In this document: in pieces, positions 23,801 to 32,310 of the stretch | How positions within the stretch are numbered: the first letter of the stretch is position 1 | How the letters are laid out: each line of letters opens with the position of its first letter | From: a virus | IMG/VR virus record: IMGVR_UViG_3300021420_000059 | Coordinates: 1 to 45,863 of that record | Reading direction: 5' to 3' (one strand) | DNA length: 45,863 nucleotides | The notes under the pieces: generated by a model | Database searches by the model: none | Told to the model about the DNA's origin: nothing | What the model saw: the letters and a program-made list of their open reading frames with translations, nothing else | Translations under genes and position numbers: made by a program

Positions 23801-26194
23801 GTCTTTGCCGGCGAACTGATTCTCCGCCAAGTGCGCGGCGTACTCATCGCCGAGCAGGCGCATGTGCGTGGGGTTCTTGAGGTCATAGCCGCGCTGGGTC
23901 ACGTAGTCCTTCGCCCACTTCGTGTCCTTGATGTCGTGGGCGATGCCGGTCAGCGTGTCGCTGTAGTCCTTGCCCAGGAAGCTGTGCAACCCTTGATGGG
24001 TCAGCTCGTGCACCGCGGTGTTGAGGAGGTCTTCCTTGTCTCCGGCTTTGTGGCTGTCGGCGAAGATGTGGGCCACGCCGTCCTCGTAGGCGCCCTTCAC
24101 CCGCAGGCCGTTTGCCTTGACGGCCGTGATCTGATCCGCCAGATGCTTCGGGACCGTGTCGGCGTCCTGCGAGGCATGGATCATGAAGCTGCGCGGGGCC
24201 GTGGCGTCGGACACCCCGGACAGGTGCTCCTTCGCTTCGTCGTGCTCCATGCGCGGGTTCATCGCCCGGTCGAGATCCCTAGCCACGTCTTGGTCATTGA
24301 ACCATCCGTTTTCCTCTCGCTTGGATGAGAGGGCGCCCTCTTCGGGGGCCTCGGGCTTCTTGACTCCCGCCCGAATCTCGTCAATGAGCTCTTGGGCGGC
24401 CGAGGGCATCGGTCGGCCCTGCTGGCGCTTTTCGGCCGCCACCCGGATGGCGGCGAGCCTATTAGGCGGCGCAGGAGCGGCGATCGGCTCCTCAGGGGTA
24501 GCAGGGGCAGGGGTACCTTCCTCGGCCGGCGCTGGGGCCGCCTCCGGGGTCGTCTCTGGGGGCTGTCCGCGCACTTTGGCGGCCATTGCCTCGTCAAGGG
24601 CTGCCTGCCGGCGCGCCGCGAGGTCTGCGGGCTTGACGGGCGCCGGGTTGGTCTCGGGAGCCTCTTCCTCTTCGGCCGGCTCTGGGGCCGCCTCGGGGGC
24701 TTTGGCAGCCTCCTCGGCCGGGAGCTCTTCGAATTCGTCCTCGGTGCCCTTGGCGTTCGCCTTCATGCGCTCCTGCACCGTCTGCTCGGGCTCATCGGCG
24801 CCGGCGGCTGTCCGCTTGGCTTTGAGGGTCTGGAGGGCCTCATGCTGTTCGGCCGGCAGCCCTGACGGACCCGCACCGGGCTCGGGTTCCGCCGGGGGAG
24901 GGGCCTGCGCGGCCGCCTCGGCTTGTTGCTGCTCGAGCTCGGCCTGCTGGTGAGCCTGCAGGGCGGCATCCTGATGGGCGGCCTCGGCCTCCCGGGCGCC
25001 ATGCACCGCGGCGGCATCGTGTACCGCCCCGACGTGCGCGTTGACCTGCGTCATCGCCACGACCTGTGACATCCCGTCGCCGCCCTCGGCCGCCACAGCT
25101 TCGGCAGCGTGGGCCTGCGCGCGTTCCATAGCGTCCGACGGCGCCCTCTCGACCACTCCGCGCGCTTCGGGCATCCCGTGCGGCATGAAGCCAAAGGGCG
25201 CCGTGGTCAGCGCGGCGAGGGCATCTTCCTTCGCATCGAAGGGCTGCTGCATGTCGGCCGGCATGGCGGCGTTCTGCGCCACACGCCCGACTTCCTGCAT
25301 CCCGGCGCCGGCAACCGCTGCGCTGCCCACCCGGGCAGCCAGATTACCGCCGACGCCCATCGGGACGGCGCCAGAGGCGCTGTTCACCAGATAGCTGACG
25401 ACTCCGGCTGTGCGCGCGGCCTTGGCATCCCCGGTGGCCTGCATGACCTGATTGCCGGTCTCGATCGCTGCTGCGGCAGCGGGGGCCTGCATTGTGACGG
25501 CACCGCCGGCCGCGCGCGCAACCGCGCCGCCGCCAGCCGCCACGCCGGCGCCAGCTTCGCCGCCCGATGCGATGGCTTGGTCGATCATCATGGCTGTACG
25601 GCCAAGGCCGTGCATGGCCTTGTCGACGAAGTCCGCGTCCGGGCGCTCTTCGAAAGCCGCGCCGCCCTGCTGCACCGGCTCGACGGCATTCTTGAACCAG
25701 TCATCCTGCATCCCGGTTTGCGGGATACCAGTGACCCAAGAATGGATCTTGTCAAGCAGCATGGGGCCGGTGGCCGCCGCGAGATTGAGCGCGACCGCCG
25801 CGTTGTTGCTCTGGGAGAGGGCGCCTTTGAGGAAGGACCACTCGTGCGGCTTCATGCCGTTCGGCGGGGGCTGCGCCGGCGGGGGCTGGTCGTTCGCGGA
25901 CATGTCCGTGTCCCAGTACCCGGGGCGCTCAGCCGGCGCGTTGATGTCTCCTTGTGGCTGAGCAGCCCCGACGGCGCCGCTCATGTCCGTATCCCAATAG
26001 GCCGGGCGTGCGGACTTTGAACCGGACTTGGCGGCCTCGCGCTTCGCCTTCAGCGGCGGAGGAGACTCCTCGACAGGGGCAGCCGTCGGCGGGCCGCCGC
26101 CGGCAGGCGCAGTGTCGCTAGGCTGAGAGGTCGGGGGACCGTCTTGGCCGTAGGGGTCTTGAACGTCAGTAGCCGGAGCATCCGCAGCAGCCAC
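20804..26194 (-). CDS. Giant internal virion / DNA-ejection protein with embedded metallopeptidase motif
   Basis: 1,796 residues from GTG 26194 (CAGGAG upstream). Residues 1-115 are Pro/Ala-rich with two YWDTDM motifs (66-71, 93-98). A long Ala/Glu/Pro-rich linker spans roughly 370-650. A zincin HELTHQGLH (729-737) is followed by DEYAAHLAEN near 782, as in peptidase domains embedded in phage polyvalent proteins. The second half is helical and ends with hydrophobic segments (FGGLIGRMSMFAGVTGMPLYW) like large polyvalent protein-associated domains. Size and place upstream of lysis genes fit a T7 gp16-like protein that enters the cell with the DNA. The function of the peptidase is unknown. Confidence 0.8.
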   Translation of the reverse strand: MAAADAPATDVQDPYGQDGPPTSQPSDTAPAGGGPPTAAPVEESPPPLKAKREAAKSGSKSARPAYWDTDMSGAVGAAQPQGDINAPAERPGYWDTDMSANDQPPPAQPPPNGMKPHEWSFLKGALSQSNNAAVALNLAAATGPMLLDKIHSWVTGIPQTGMQDDWFKNAVEPVQQGGAAFEERPDADFVDKAMHGLGRTAMMIDQAIASGGEAGAGVAAGGGAVARAAGGAVTMQAPAAAAAIETGNQVMQATGDAKAARTAGVVSYLVNSASGAVPMGVGGNLAARVGSAAVAGAGMQEVGRVAQNAAMPADMQQPFDAKEDALAALTTAPFGFMPHGMPEARGVVERAPSDAMERAQAHAAEAVAAEGGDGMSQVVAMTQVNAHVGAVHDAAAVHGAREAEAAHQDAALQAHQQAELEQQQAEAAAQAPPPAEPEPGAGPSGLPAEQHEALQTLKAKRTAAGADEPEQTVQERMKANAKGTEDEFEELPAEEAAKAPEAAPEPAEEEEAPETNPAPVKPADLAARRQAALDEAMAAKVRGQPPETTPEAAPAPAEEGTPAPATPEEPIAAPAPPNRLAAIRVAAEKRQQGRPMPSAAQELIDEIRAGVKKPEAPEEGALSSKREENGWFNDQDVARDLDRAMNPRMEHDEAKEHLSGVSDATAPRSFMIHASQDADTVPKHLADQITAVKANGLRVKGAYEDGVAHIFADSHKAGDKEDLLNTAVHELTHQGLHSFLGKDYSDTLTGIAHDIKDTKWAKDYVTQRGYDLKNPTHMRLLGDEYAAHLAENQFAGKDVHGDLPVPDRDPSHWQRITDAVRGGLRKLGLVKHWNDNDIARLIRQAQAHVSGAEPLKAARDGAEYKASGGARFSLDNDDKNMEDHYAPDHPLAVGHKFGRTMEEQANYNPGFIRSVKGALSDFRDNAPRKVLGAIGLRNLPDFMSADKMPNLHGFIDAHDAMEGRKGQMHTRDTALAKEWSQWNAKQDDRGHTLSDLMTASTMAGHDPSKPYEERYTAADRAANPEAARDEKYQRAMHKSLQDDYNNKLDDKGKELYNRVRDNYAQKRSQVYDALKARIEQTDADGETKKNLMAELRKSFESNTVKGPYFPLQRFGDLWANAKDENGNTKAFSRFESGAQQKAWMAEMRKQGLDVDGGKRMDTNSMMERIDPDFVRNVMGLAHDADPSGDLEKEIWQQYLRAMPEMSMRKHMISRVGRLGYSQDSLRAFAYNSFHGAHQLARLEYGHQLESKLSGAEQDARALEQKAAQNPDDKNAQTDGRWAPELARELKDRYEWIKNPRASQLASNLTKFGFTWYLGAAPATAFRIFSQNPMLAAPMLAKHFNWLGASKELSRATGQWAKSYGSLGDTLRGDERRAHDEASDMGVFSNNNTQMLASGGQGGPIGHGPYAAFAKAAGFLFNAMENHNRMTTHLAAYRLGRQADMGHADAAKLARQITWDSHFDYTNANRPRYLQNDTAKVIGLFKQYSLGVTYRLAREFRDMTASETDPQARKDAAVAFGGLIGRMSMFAGVTGMPLYWIAEKVMNTVMGSQDQPYDMTAALHKHLNDALGETAGDAIMTGPVGAISGASLSGGASYNDLWYRPPSREESTSAQMLDGLGQLLGPIAAIPTNAAAGIDMMRTGNTERGLEHMLPPEAAALAKSVRYATQGANNMSGEPVVPKDQITNRDLFLQSVGFTPQKMADAYARNSAIKNIDKDITDRHNPLTNQFETAMLNGDQKEMDRLQPSIDAFNKANPGMAIGKNLAHGAMSKARNAATAQAGVNVAKGNEHLEQEY

Positions 26195-26209
26195 GCTTTT
26201 TCTCCTGGA

Positions 26210-27079
26210 TTAATCTGTCTGCATGTCCGAAGGATCAGCCGGCTCGGGACCTTGAGATCCGCCCCCGGACGGCACATTGACCGTTTGGCCGCCGAGCAGC
26301 TTCACGGGGTTGCCGCCTGCGCCCTGCGGCGGCTGTGACGCGCGCGTCGCGGCGTCGATGAACGGCTTCGGCAAGTAACCGTGCGCCTGCTCGAACACGT
26401 CGGATTTGCGCAGCCCTTGGTTCGGGCCGTCGGGGATCGTCCCCAGCGGATCGCGCAGGAGGTCTTCCACCTCGCCGGGCTTCACGCTGTTGTTCGTGCT
26501 CTTCGGGTCACGAAGGCTCTGCATCTTGTCGTTGTCCCACGCGTAGAGCCGGTTCCCCTGCGGGTTGTAGATTGCCCCAGTGCGGCTGTTGACGAGACCC
26601 ATCACTTGGTGCGGGGGTGCCCCGTAGTCGGGCGTCCCGTCGGGCTTCGTCGCAGGACCCGCGTTGACGGGCTGCGCTTTCCATTCGCCGCCAGCCTTGG
26701 CAGCGCCCCTGTTGCCGGCAGCGCCCGCTGCGCGGATCAGTGCCGCGTTCTCGCGGCTCTGCGCCGTCTCGTGGGTTCGCTGCTCCTCGGAATGCAGCTT
26801 CTCGGTCTGCTGGCCGGCCTCGAACTGCCGCCCGGCGCTTGCAGACATCATCCCTACCTGATACTCGCGCTCCTTCTGGGCCGTCTCGAACTGTTGAGTC
26901 TTACCCTGCAGCTTCTCCTGCTCGGTGAAGCCGCGCTGCTGCTGCTCCTGCTCGAAGTTCTGTTTCATGCGCTCGATCGCCTGCTGGCGCTGGGACTGAA
27001 TCTGTTCAGTGCCGACCTCGTTCATCCCCTTGCCGAGGCCTTCGATGCCGCCACCAACTGCGAATGCGAGACTACCCAT
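26210..27079 (-). CDS. Coiled-coil internal virion protein candidate
   Basis: 289 residues from ATG 27079 (GAGGGG upstream), overlapping the previous gene by eight bases. A Gly-rich start (MGSLAFAVGGGIEGLGKG) leads to about 100 residues of Gln/Glu/Arg-rich coiled coil (residues 20-120), then Gly/Pro-rich and mixed regions. It lies between the YWDxDM-tailed protein and the giant virion protein. Its order and composition match the internal core proteins of podoviruses. No family recognised. Confidence 0.65.
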   Translation of the reverse strand: MGSLAFAVGGGIEGLGKGMNEVGTEQIQSQRQQAIERMKQNFEQEQQQRGFTEQEKLQGKTQQFETAQKEREYQVGMMSASAGRQFEAGQQTEKLHSEEQRTHETAQSRENAALIRAAGAAGNRGAAKAGGEWKAQPVNAGPATKPDGTPDYGAPPHQVMGLVNSRTGAIYNPQGNRLYAWDNDKMQSLRDPKSTNNSVKPGEVEDLLRDPLGTIPDGPNQGLRKSDVFEQAHGYLPKPFIDAATRASQPPQGAGGNPVKLLGGQTVNVPSGGGSQGPEPADPSDMQTD

Positions 27080-28019
27080 TGTCTTTCCCCTCACTCATGT
27101 CCGCGTCCCAGTAAGCAGGGCGCATGTCCACATCCCAATACCCGGGGCGCATGTCCACGTCCCAATACGCCGGCCGGTGATCCCGTGGAGCCGGCTCCTC
27201 CATCTTCTCAACCTCGCGCCGTGCCGCCCAGTGCACCTGCTGCACGTCGGTATCCAGATACATCGGCACCGGGAAGGAGGGCTTGCGCACCAACCGATGT
27301 GCCTTGCTCTCGCTTCCGCCGCCCGCCGCGGGCGGTAATATGAGGCACCACACCACCGACATGATGTAGTACCCAGCCGCGTTCGCATTCGTGCTGGTCC
27401 AGTTGGCCGTGGCACCGCCAGCCGCGCTGACCGCAATCGACTCGATGGCCGTCGTGTTGCCGCCGAATAAGTTCCCGCCAACGAACACCGACGTGAACCC
27501 CGCCCCCGGCGCGGCGAGCACCGTCACCCCGGCGTCTTGGCTCCATGAAGCCAAGAGGCACGGCAGGTCTGATGCCGGCACCTGCATCGAATTACTGCTG
27601 AAGGGCGCGCCAGCACCCAATGAACCCGTCAGCGTCTCATCATGCGCAACCAGCGTGTTGACCCCGGCCACCTCGGACAGCATCACATCCGGGTAGCCAA
27701 AGCCCGACGCGCCAGCATTGGCATTCACCGTGACTGTGCATGGGCCGCCTGCAATATTCTTCGCGTACCAGTGCGCGCAGAAGTGACCTCCCGGCGGCCC
27801 CACCACCCCGAGGAACGTATACGTATTGTTCTGCGTGTCCGTTATCGTGTTGGCCGCGAAGTGGATGTTGTCGGGGGACAACTGCTGGGTATAAGATACC
27901 TGCACGTGCAATATGTTCCCGGCATGCGTCGAGGCCAGCGCACCGCTCGCGAAAGAGAACATTATAGTTCCGGTGTTGTCGCTACTCTCGGAGGTCTGGA
28001 GATACGCCTGCGTCGTCAC
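27072..28019 (-). CDS. Beta-rich virion protein with triple YWDxDM tail
   Basis: 315 residues from GTG 28019, overlapping the previous stop. Residues 1-235 are beta-rich, like a tail or decoration domain (TSESSDNTGTIMFSFASG, VSYTQQLSPDNIHFAA, VTVNANAGASGFGY). A basic stretch follows, and the C-terminus has three direct copies of a nine-residue unit, RP(A/G)YWD(V/A)DM (282-308). Two similar units occur near the start of the giant protein encoded downstream. A docking role for the repeat is inferred. Confidence 0.7.
   Translation of the reverse strand: MTTQAYLQTSESSDNTGTIMFSFASGALASTHAGNILHVQVSYTQQLSPDNIHFAANTITDTQNNTYTFLGVVGPPGGHFCAHWYAKNIAGGPCTVTVNANAGASGFGYPDVMLSEVAGVNTLVAHDETLTGSLGAGAPFSSNSMQVPASDLPCLLASWSQDAGVTVLAAPGAGFTSVFVGGNLFGGNTTAIESIAVSAAGGATANWTSTNANAAGYYIMSVVWCLILPPAAGGGSESKAHRLVRKPSFPVPMYLDTDVQQVHWAARREVEKMEEPAPRDHRPAYWDVDMRPGYWDVDMRPAYWDADMSEGKDNG
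27096..27176 (-). repeat. Three tandem 27-bp repeats encoding YWDxDM units
   Basis: Three consecutive 27-base units (minus strand) encode RPAYWDVDM, RPGYWDVDM and RPAYWDADM. Bases differ mostly at third positions, so selection seems to act on the peptide. Related single copies lie at 25979-26008 and 25898-25927 in another gene. Confidence 0.85.
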
Positions 28020-29275
28020 GATGGCTGCGCGCCCGCCGCCTGTTGAAGCATCCCTCCTCCGCCTGCTGAAGCGCCCGCGCCCTCATCTGTCTGCTGCTCC
28101 GGCGGAGGCGGCTGTTGCGGCGGCGCGCCACTCGTCGGCGTCGCCGTCGTGCCTACCGGGGCCCCGCTCTGGGGACCCGCCGTCTGCGGCGGACCCTGCT
28201 GGCCGCCCTCGCTGGCAGCATGATTCGCATCTATCGCCGGCTTCGCATGGGCGAGGGCCGCCGCATGCTGCTGCTGGTGATGCTGCAGCACCTTGCGGCC
28301 CAGAACGTGGGCGGCGCCCTGCGCCTGTCCCTTGTTCACGCCGAAGACCCGCATGATCCCTTCGTACACGGCCCCGAGCACCGCGGTCATCTCCTGATCG
28401 GAGTACTGAATCTGCTTCACCTGCTGGCCGAGGTCGAGCACGTGAGTCACGACATCCTTCGCGAACGGCAGGATCAGCTGCGGCGGGAAGTTGTCGAGCT
28501 TCTTGTGCAGCTCGACCACGAGCATCATCGACACGTGCACCGCGCCGCGGATCTTGCCCGAGCCTTGCGGCATCAGTCCCTGCAGGACCGCTGTTGCAGT
28601 GGCGTCGCCCTGCTGGGCGTAGAGCGCCTGCTCGAGCAGCTGGTTCGCCTGCTTGAATTCGTCCTGCAGCGCCGGGCTCGCCGGCACCTGAGGCAGCATG
28701 TCGTTGCCCTGCGCAGCGCCGCCGGGGGTGTTGCCGGCTTGACTAGCCGCGGCTTCCCCGCCGCCGGTGTCGCCCGCGCCCGGAGGCGCCGAACTATCGC
28801 CCGGGGGTGGCGTGTCGCCGCCGCCGGATGTATCATCCCCAGCGCCCGGAGCTTGCGGGTTCGGAACAGGAGATGCGCCTTGACCACCTTGACCGCCTTG
28901 ACCTCCGCCCTGTGGCTGCTGGCCTTGGGATGCGCCGCCGCCGGGGCCGCCCTGATCCTGATCTGCACCTTGGTCATCGCCGCCGCCTGCCGAGGACTCA
29001 TCGGGTTCGGCTCCTTCGCCGGATGCCTGTGGTTCGGACTGCTCGGCGTCGGGGCTTGGCTGAGCGTTATCGGGGCCGGCATTGGGCTGACTTTCGGCAT
29101 CGCTGCCGCCGCCCGCATCATCGCCGGGTAGATCGGCCTCTTGAGGCGCAGCAGGAGCCTTGTGCTCCTTCTTGTGCTTCTTCGGCATCTCTTCCTTGTG
29201 CGTCTCGCGCTTGTCGCGCGAGTCTTTCTTCTCGCCTTCCGGCTGCGCTTGCGCGGCTTTTTCCAGGATGCCCAT
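28016..29275 (-). CDS. Low-complexity virion protein with helical C-terminal half
   Basis: 419 residues, ATG 29275 directly after the previous stop. Residues 1-200 are charged, then Gly/Gln/Pro/Asp-rich (GGGQGGQGGQG) and surely disordered. Residues 200-345 form a helical domain (LQDEFKQANQLLEQALYAQQ, VSMMLVVELHKKLDNFPPQL, VTHVLDLGQQVKQIQ). The end is again Pro/Gln-rich. It belongs to the internal virion protein run; no family recognised. Confidence 0.65.
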   Translation of the reverse strand: MGILEKAAQAQPEGEKKDSRDKRETHKEEMPKKHKKEHKAPAAPQEADLPGDDAGGGSDAESQPNAGPDNAQPSPDAEQSEPQASGEGAEPDESSAGGGDDQGADQDQGGPGGGASQGQQPQGGGQGGQGGQGASPVPNPQAPGAGDDTSGGGDTPPPGDSSAPPGAGDTGGGEAAASQAGNTPGGAAQGNDMLPQVPASPALQDEFKQANQLLEQALYAQQGDATATAVLQGLMPQGSGKIRGAVHVSMMLVVELHKKLDNFPPQLILPFAKDVVTHVLDLGQQVKQIQYSDQEMTAVLGAVYEGIMRVFGVNKGQAQGAAHVLGRKVLQHHQQQHAAALAHAKPAIDANHAASEGGQQGPPQTAGPQSGAPVGTTATPTSGAPPQQPPPPEQQTDEGAGASAGGGGMLQQAAGAQPS

Positions 29276-30520
29276 TTAAGTCATGCCCCCTGTCGGCGTT
29301 GTGTTCGTCGGAGCCTTCATGCCCGGAGGCACCGGCGCCTGAGTGAACGGTGAAATAGGCACTCCGGGTGTCGGGCCAAGACCCGAGTTGCCGGCGACCA
29401 TACCCTTGACGGCCTGCGCGCGCTGCAGGTATCCCTGCGGCACGGTAATCGGCTGCGCGGCCGCGGCCTGCAGCTGATCGACCTGTGACTGGTTCTGCCA
29501 CTGCAGGTTGCCCCACTGCTGCGCGGCAATCTGCTTCTCGATGGCCTCGTTCTGCGCGATGCCCGAGCCAACGCCGGCGATGATCTGTCCACCGGCCTGA
29601 ATGCCGGCGGACATCGGGGAGATGCCGGTGCTGCCGCCGCCAGCGCCGCTAAGGGCGCCCTTCAGCATGCCGCCGAGGCCGCCGCTCGTGGGCTGCGCGG
29701 CCGCGGGCTGCGTGGTCGCCGCCCCGTACTGCTGCGCCGCCGCGGATGGCTGAACCGTCGCGTTGGTGCCTCCGTTGCTCAGCGCGTTCTGATCGACTGC
29801 CGGTGAGCCGTCGGGATTCATCGGCGCGTTCGCCGAAGCCACAGCCGATTGGTCGCTCGTCGCCCCGGCGGCGGTGCCGGCATCTGCTCCGGCGGGAGCG
29901 CCCGGGGCGCCTATGGAGCCGGGAACGCCGGGCTGCGCTGTGTGCGCAGCGGCTACGGCGCTCGTGGTGTTCTGCTCTTGCGCTGCCGCGGCCTGCATGT
30001 TACCGGCCGGGGCCGAGGAGGTGTTGGCGTATGCGCTGTTCGGGCCGTTGACTGTGGCGGGATCGGTGCTCGTGACCCCGGGCGCGCCGGGGTTGGCGGC
30101 GGCCAAGTTGGCGGCGTCGCCGCCAGTCTGCGTGGATGAGAGAAACGAGTTGCTGGTCTGGATGGCGGAGCTCTGGCTGGCGACATCGGTCGATGTCTGC
30201 CCCATGAGGTCGGCCCCGTTGTTGCCAACCTGCATAGACATGGCTGCGGCCGAATCCGCATCGGACGCAGTCGTGGCCACGTTGATCGCGCTCGCGCCGT
30301 ACAGGGCGGTGGCGGCGCTGCCGAGAGAAGCCGCGGCCATGAGGCCCTCGCCCCACCCGGACTTCATGAAACTCCCGACCGATCCGCCTACGACGCCCAG
30401 CTGCGCGGCGCCGCCGAGCGCGAGTAGCGCGCCTGCGAGGAGACCCGAGGTGGATCCCCACGTAACGTAGGTCAGCACCGCTGCGGCGACGACATCCAGA
30501 ATTCCACCTAAAAGACCCAT
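29276..30520 (-). CDS. Internal virion protein candidate, hydrophobic N-terminus
   Basis: 414 residues from ATG 30520 (AGGAAGG upstream); an earlier in-frame start at 30562 overlaps the acetyltransferase gene and is less likely. Residues 1-85 are strongly hydrophobic with repeated small residues (LGGILDVVAAAVLTYVTWG, LLAGALLALGGAAQLGVVGG), able to enter a membrane. The middle is Ala/Gly/Thr-rich low complexity, and the C-terminal third has Gln-rich helices (QNEAIEKQIAAQQWGNLQWQ). Ejected core proteins that build a membrane channel often look like this. Confidence 0.65.
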   Translation of the reverse strand: MGLLGGILDVVAAAVLTYVTWGSTSGLLAGALLALGGAAQLGVVGGSVGSFMKSGWGEGLMAAASLGSAATALYGASAINVATTASDADSAAAMSMQVGNNGADLMGQTSTDVASQSSAIQTSNSFLSSTQTGGDAANLAAANPGAPGVTSTDPATVNGPNSAYANTSSAPAGNMQAAAAQEQNTTSAVAAAHTAQPGVPGSIGAPGAPAGADAGTAAGATSDQSAVASANAPMNPDGSPAVDQNALSNGGTNATVQPSAAAQQYGAATTQPAAAQPTSGGLGGMLKGALSGAGGGSTGISPMSAGIQAGGQIIAGVGSGIAQNEAIEKQIAAQQWGNLQWQNQSQVDQLQAAAAQPITVPQGYLQRAQAVKGMVAGNSGLGPTPGVPISPFTQAPVPPGMKAPTNTTPTGGMT

Positions 30521-30521
30521 G

Positions 30522-30977
30522 TTATGCCTTCCTGCCTCTTGGAAAATACATGTACCCGCCATCGCCTCGATGCTTGAATCCGATTCGCTCCGCTATCACC
30601 AGCGGCCGGCTGTCCATCATAACCCAGTCCGCGTTGAATCCCGCGATCACAATCTGCTTCTGCTGCGCATCCACCCACCGGCGGAAGTCCCGCAGCAGCG
30701 CCGCTCCGGCACCCGCAATTTCCGAGTACCAGAAGAGCACCGTCGCGTGCTTCTTCATCGCCCACGTGTTCTGATCCACGCGCGCCAGAAGCACCGCTCG
30801 AGGCTCGCCCACCTCTCCAGCCACCTTCGCGTAGTGCTGCTGCCCTGTCGCGAAGTCGCGCACCAGCCAGTGCACCTTGTCAATATCCGCAATCAACTCC
30901 GGATACATCGCCGCCGCCAACGTCATCGCCTTCACTCGAACCCAAGGGCAGTCCCTGATTTCAAGAGGCCGTATCAC
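30522..30977 (-). CDS. GNAT-fold acetyltransferase-like protein (internal virion protein A-type)
   Basis: 151 residues from GTG 30977, overlapping the previous stop. The plan fits GNAT: an N-terminal MIRPLEIRDCPWVRVKAMTL helix-strand, central VLLARVD...KKHATVLFWYSE strands, then LLRDFRRWVDAQQKQIVIAG and AERIGFKHRGDGGYMYF at the end. Podoviruses often carry a GNAT-like gene at the start of their internal virion protein group. Whether it still acetylates is unclear; the acetyl-CoA loop (RxxGxG/A) is not obvious. Confidence 0.65.
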   Translation of the reverse strand: MIRPLEIRDCPWVRVKAMTLAAAMYPELIADIDKVHWLVRDFATGQQHYAKVAGEVGEPRAVLLARVDQNTWAMKKHATVLFWYSEIAGAGAALLRDFRRWVDAQQKQIVIAGFNADWVMMDSRPLVIAERIGFKHRGDGGYMYFPRGRKA

Positions 30978-32215
30978 GGCGCATAGCCTCCTGACGCCGC
31001 TTGAGCCGGCTCAGGCAACTGCCCGAACGGATCGTAGCCCACCTGTTGCCCCTGCGCGTTCGTCGTCACCGGCAGGGTTGTAGCCGACGCCGCGGGTTTG
31101 GCCGGCGCGGCCACTGGAGCCTTGGCCGGAGCCGTTGTCGTCTTGGCGGGGGTCGTTGTCGTCTTGGCCGGCGTCGTTGCTGGTTTCGTTGCCGCTGCAG
31201 GCGCCGGTGCTGCAGCGGCAGCCGGCGCAGTTGTGACCGAGAAGTTACTGCTGCCTCCGGCCGAGTTTGATGTCACTGCCGGTGCCTTTGCACCCGTACC
31301 GCCGTTCAATGAATTGATGATCCCTAAGCCTGCTGACAGCACTGAGTAGTCCGCCTGTATGGTGTCCGCCACTCGCCCCGGGGAGATGTTCTGGTTCGCC
31401 ATCGTAGCAGAGATGCCGTTCATCATGGAAGTGAACATGCTGGATGCGCTCGAGTTGGACGCGATCAGCTCGTTGTACTGCCCCTGAATGCCGGCGAGCG
31501 ACTGGGCCTGAGAGCCCGAAAGGTACTGCTGGCTGATCTGCTCATCGAGCGACATGACCTGCTGCGTCATCGCGTTCTGCGCGGCTGTGTTCGTCGCGGC
31601 CGCCGCCTGCGTCTGGCTCGCGTTGAACTGCTGTTCCTGCGTGCCGAGCTGCGCTTGGAGCTGCTGATTCGCGTTCTCTTGACTCGCGTTGAATTCGTTG
31701 GCCTGCGTGCTCAGCTGCGCGTTCTGCAGCATGCCTTGGCTTGCTTCGCCGGCGTTCTGTTCTGCCAGCGGCGCCGCCGCCGCGACGGCCGCAGATTCCG
31801 CGCTGCCCGCGCCGATGCTTGAGTTCTCAAGTCCACGGCTGGCCGCGCTGAGAAGGCCCTGCTGCTCGGCCTGCTGGATGTATGGGCTGTTCGCGTTCGT
31901 GATCGCGTCGATCTGGGCGGCGGAGTTCGTCGCGTCTTGCGGATTGAACTGGCCGTTGTTGATAGCCGCCATTGTGCCGGTCAGGGATGCGGCGGCTGTC
32001 GGCGTGGTGCCGATCGGGGTGGCTGTGCCGCCGTTGCTGGGGGCAAAGGTGCCCGCCGTCTGCGGCTGCGTCATAAGGCTCTGCAGGGAGGGCGTGCCGG
32101 GGGTTGAGATTCCGCTATTGGTCTGCGCCGGCGTGGCAACGGAGCCCGCCGGGGCCGCTCCGGTGCTCTGCATGCTCAGGGCGCCCCCGTCTGATCCGCC
32201 TACGCCCGTTGCCAT
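30974..32215 (-). CDS. Ala/Gln/Thr-rich internal virion protein candidate
   Basis: 413 residues from ATG 32215. A Thr/Ser/Gly-rich start is followed by a long Gln/Ala/Asn helical region (LSTQANEFNASQENANQQLQ, near residues 165-235). The last 100 residues have tandem TTPAK and APAK units. It lies between the tail fibre and the GNAT gene, so it is likely a virion protein. No family recognised. The composition is so skewed that similarity searches would give false hits. Confidence 0.6.
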   Translation of the reverse strand: MATGVGGSDGGALSMQSTGAAPAGSVATPAQTNSGISTPGTPSLQSLMTQPQTAGTFAPSNGGTATPIGTTPTAAASLTGTMAAINNGQFNPQDATNSAAQIDAITNANSPYIQQAEQQGLLSAASRGLENSSIGAGSAESAAVAAAAPLAEQNAGEASQGMLQNAQLSTQANEFNASQENANQQLQAQLGTQEQQFNASQTQAAAATNTAAQNAMTQQVMSLDEQISQQYLSGSQAQSLAGIQGQYNELIASNSSASSMFTSMMNGISATMANQNISPGRVADTIQADYSVLSAGLGIINSLNGGTGAKAPAVTSNSAGGSSNFSVTTAPAAAAAPAPAAATKPATTPAKTTTTPAKTTTAPAKAPVAAPAKPAASATTLPVTTNAQGQQVGYDPFGQLPEPAQAASGGYAP

Positions 32216-32295
32216 TAGATTGTCCCCCTAGAACCGGACCCCATTCGCCGGAGTCTCTCATGCCGCTTCGTCCTGTAGTGCTTGATTCTGTTCAT
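32215..32295 (-). CDS. Possible 26-residue basic microprotein
   Basis: In the only gap between tail fibre and next gene, ATG 32295 opens a 26-codon frame rich in Arg and Lys (MNRIKHYRTKRHERLRRMG). It ends in a TAATG overlap with the gene at 32215, and GAGGTAGGG lies upstream. Start-stop coupling supports translation; it may just be a leader peptide that feeds ribosomes to the next gene. Confidence 0.35.
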   Translation of the reverse strand: MNRIKHYRTKRHERLRRMGSGSRGTI

Positions 32296-32310
32296 AGTGT
32301 GAGCCCTACC

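Noticed and set aside
28115-29131. Long plus-strand frame opposite the 28016-29275 gene
   Set aside because: Antisense to low-complexity GC-rich coding sequence; Arg/Leu-rich composition is a mirror of Gly/Pro/Gln codons, and no coupled neighbours exist on that strand.
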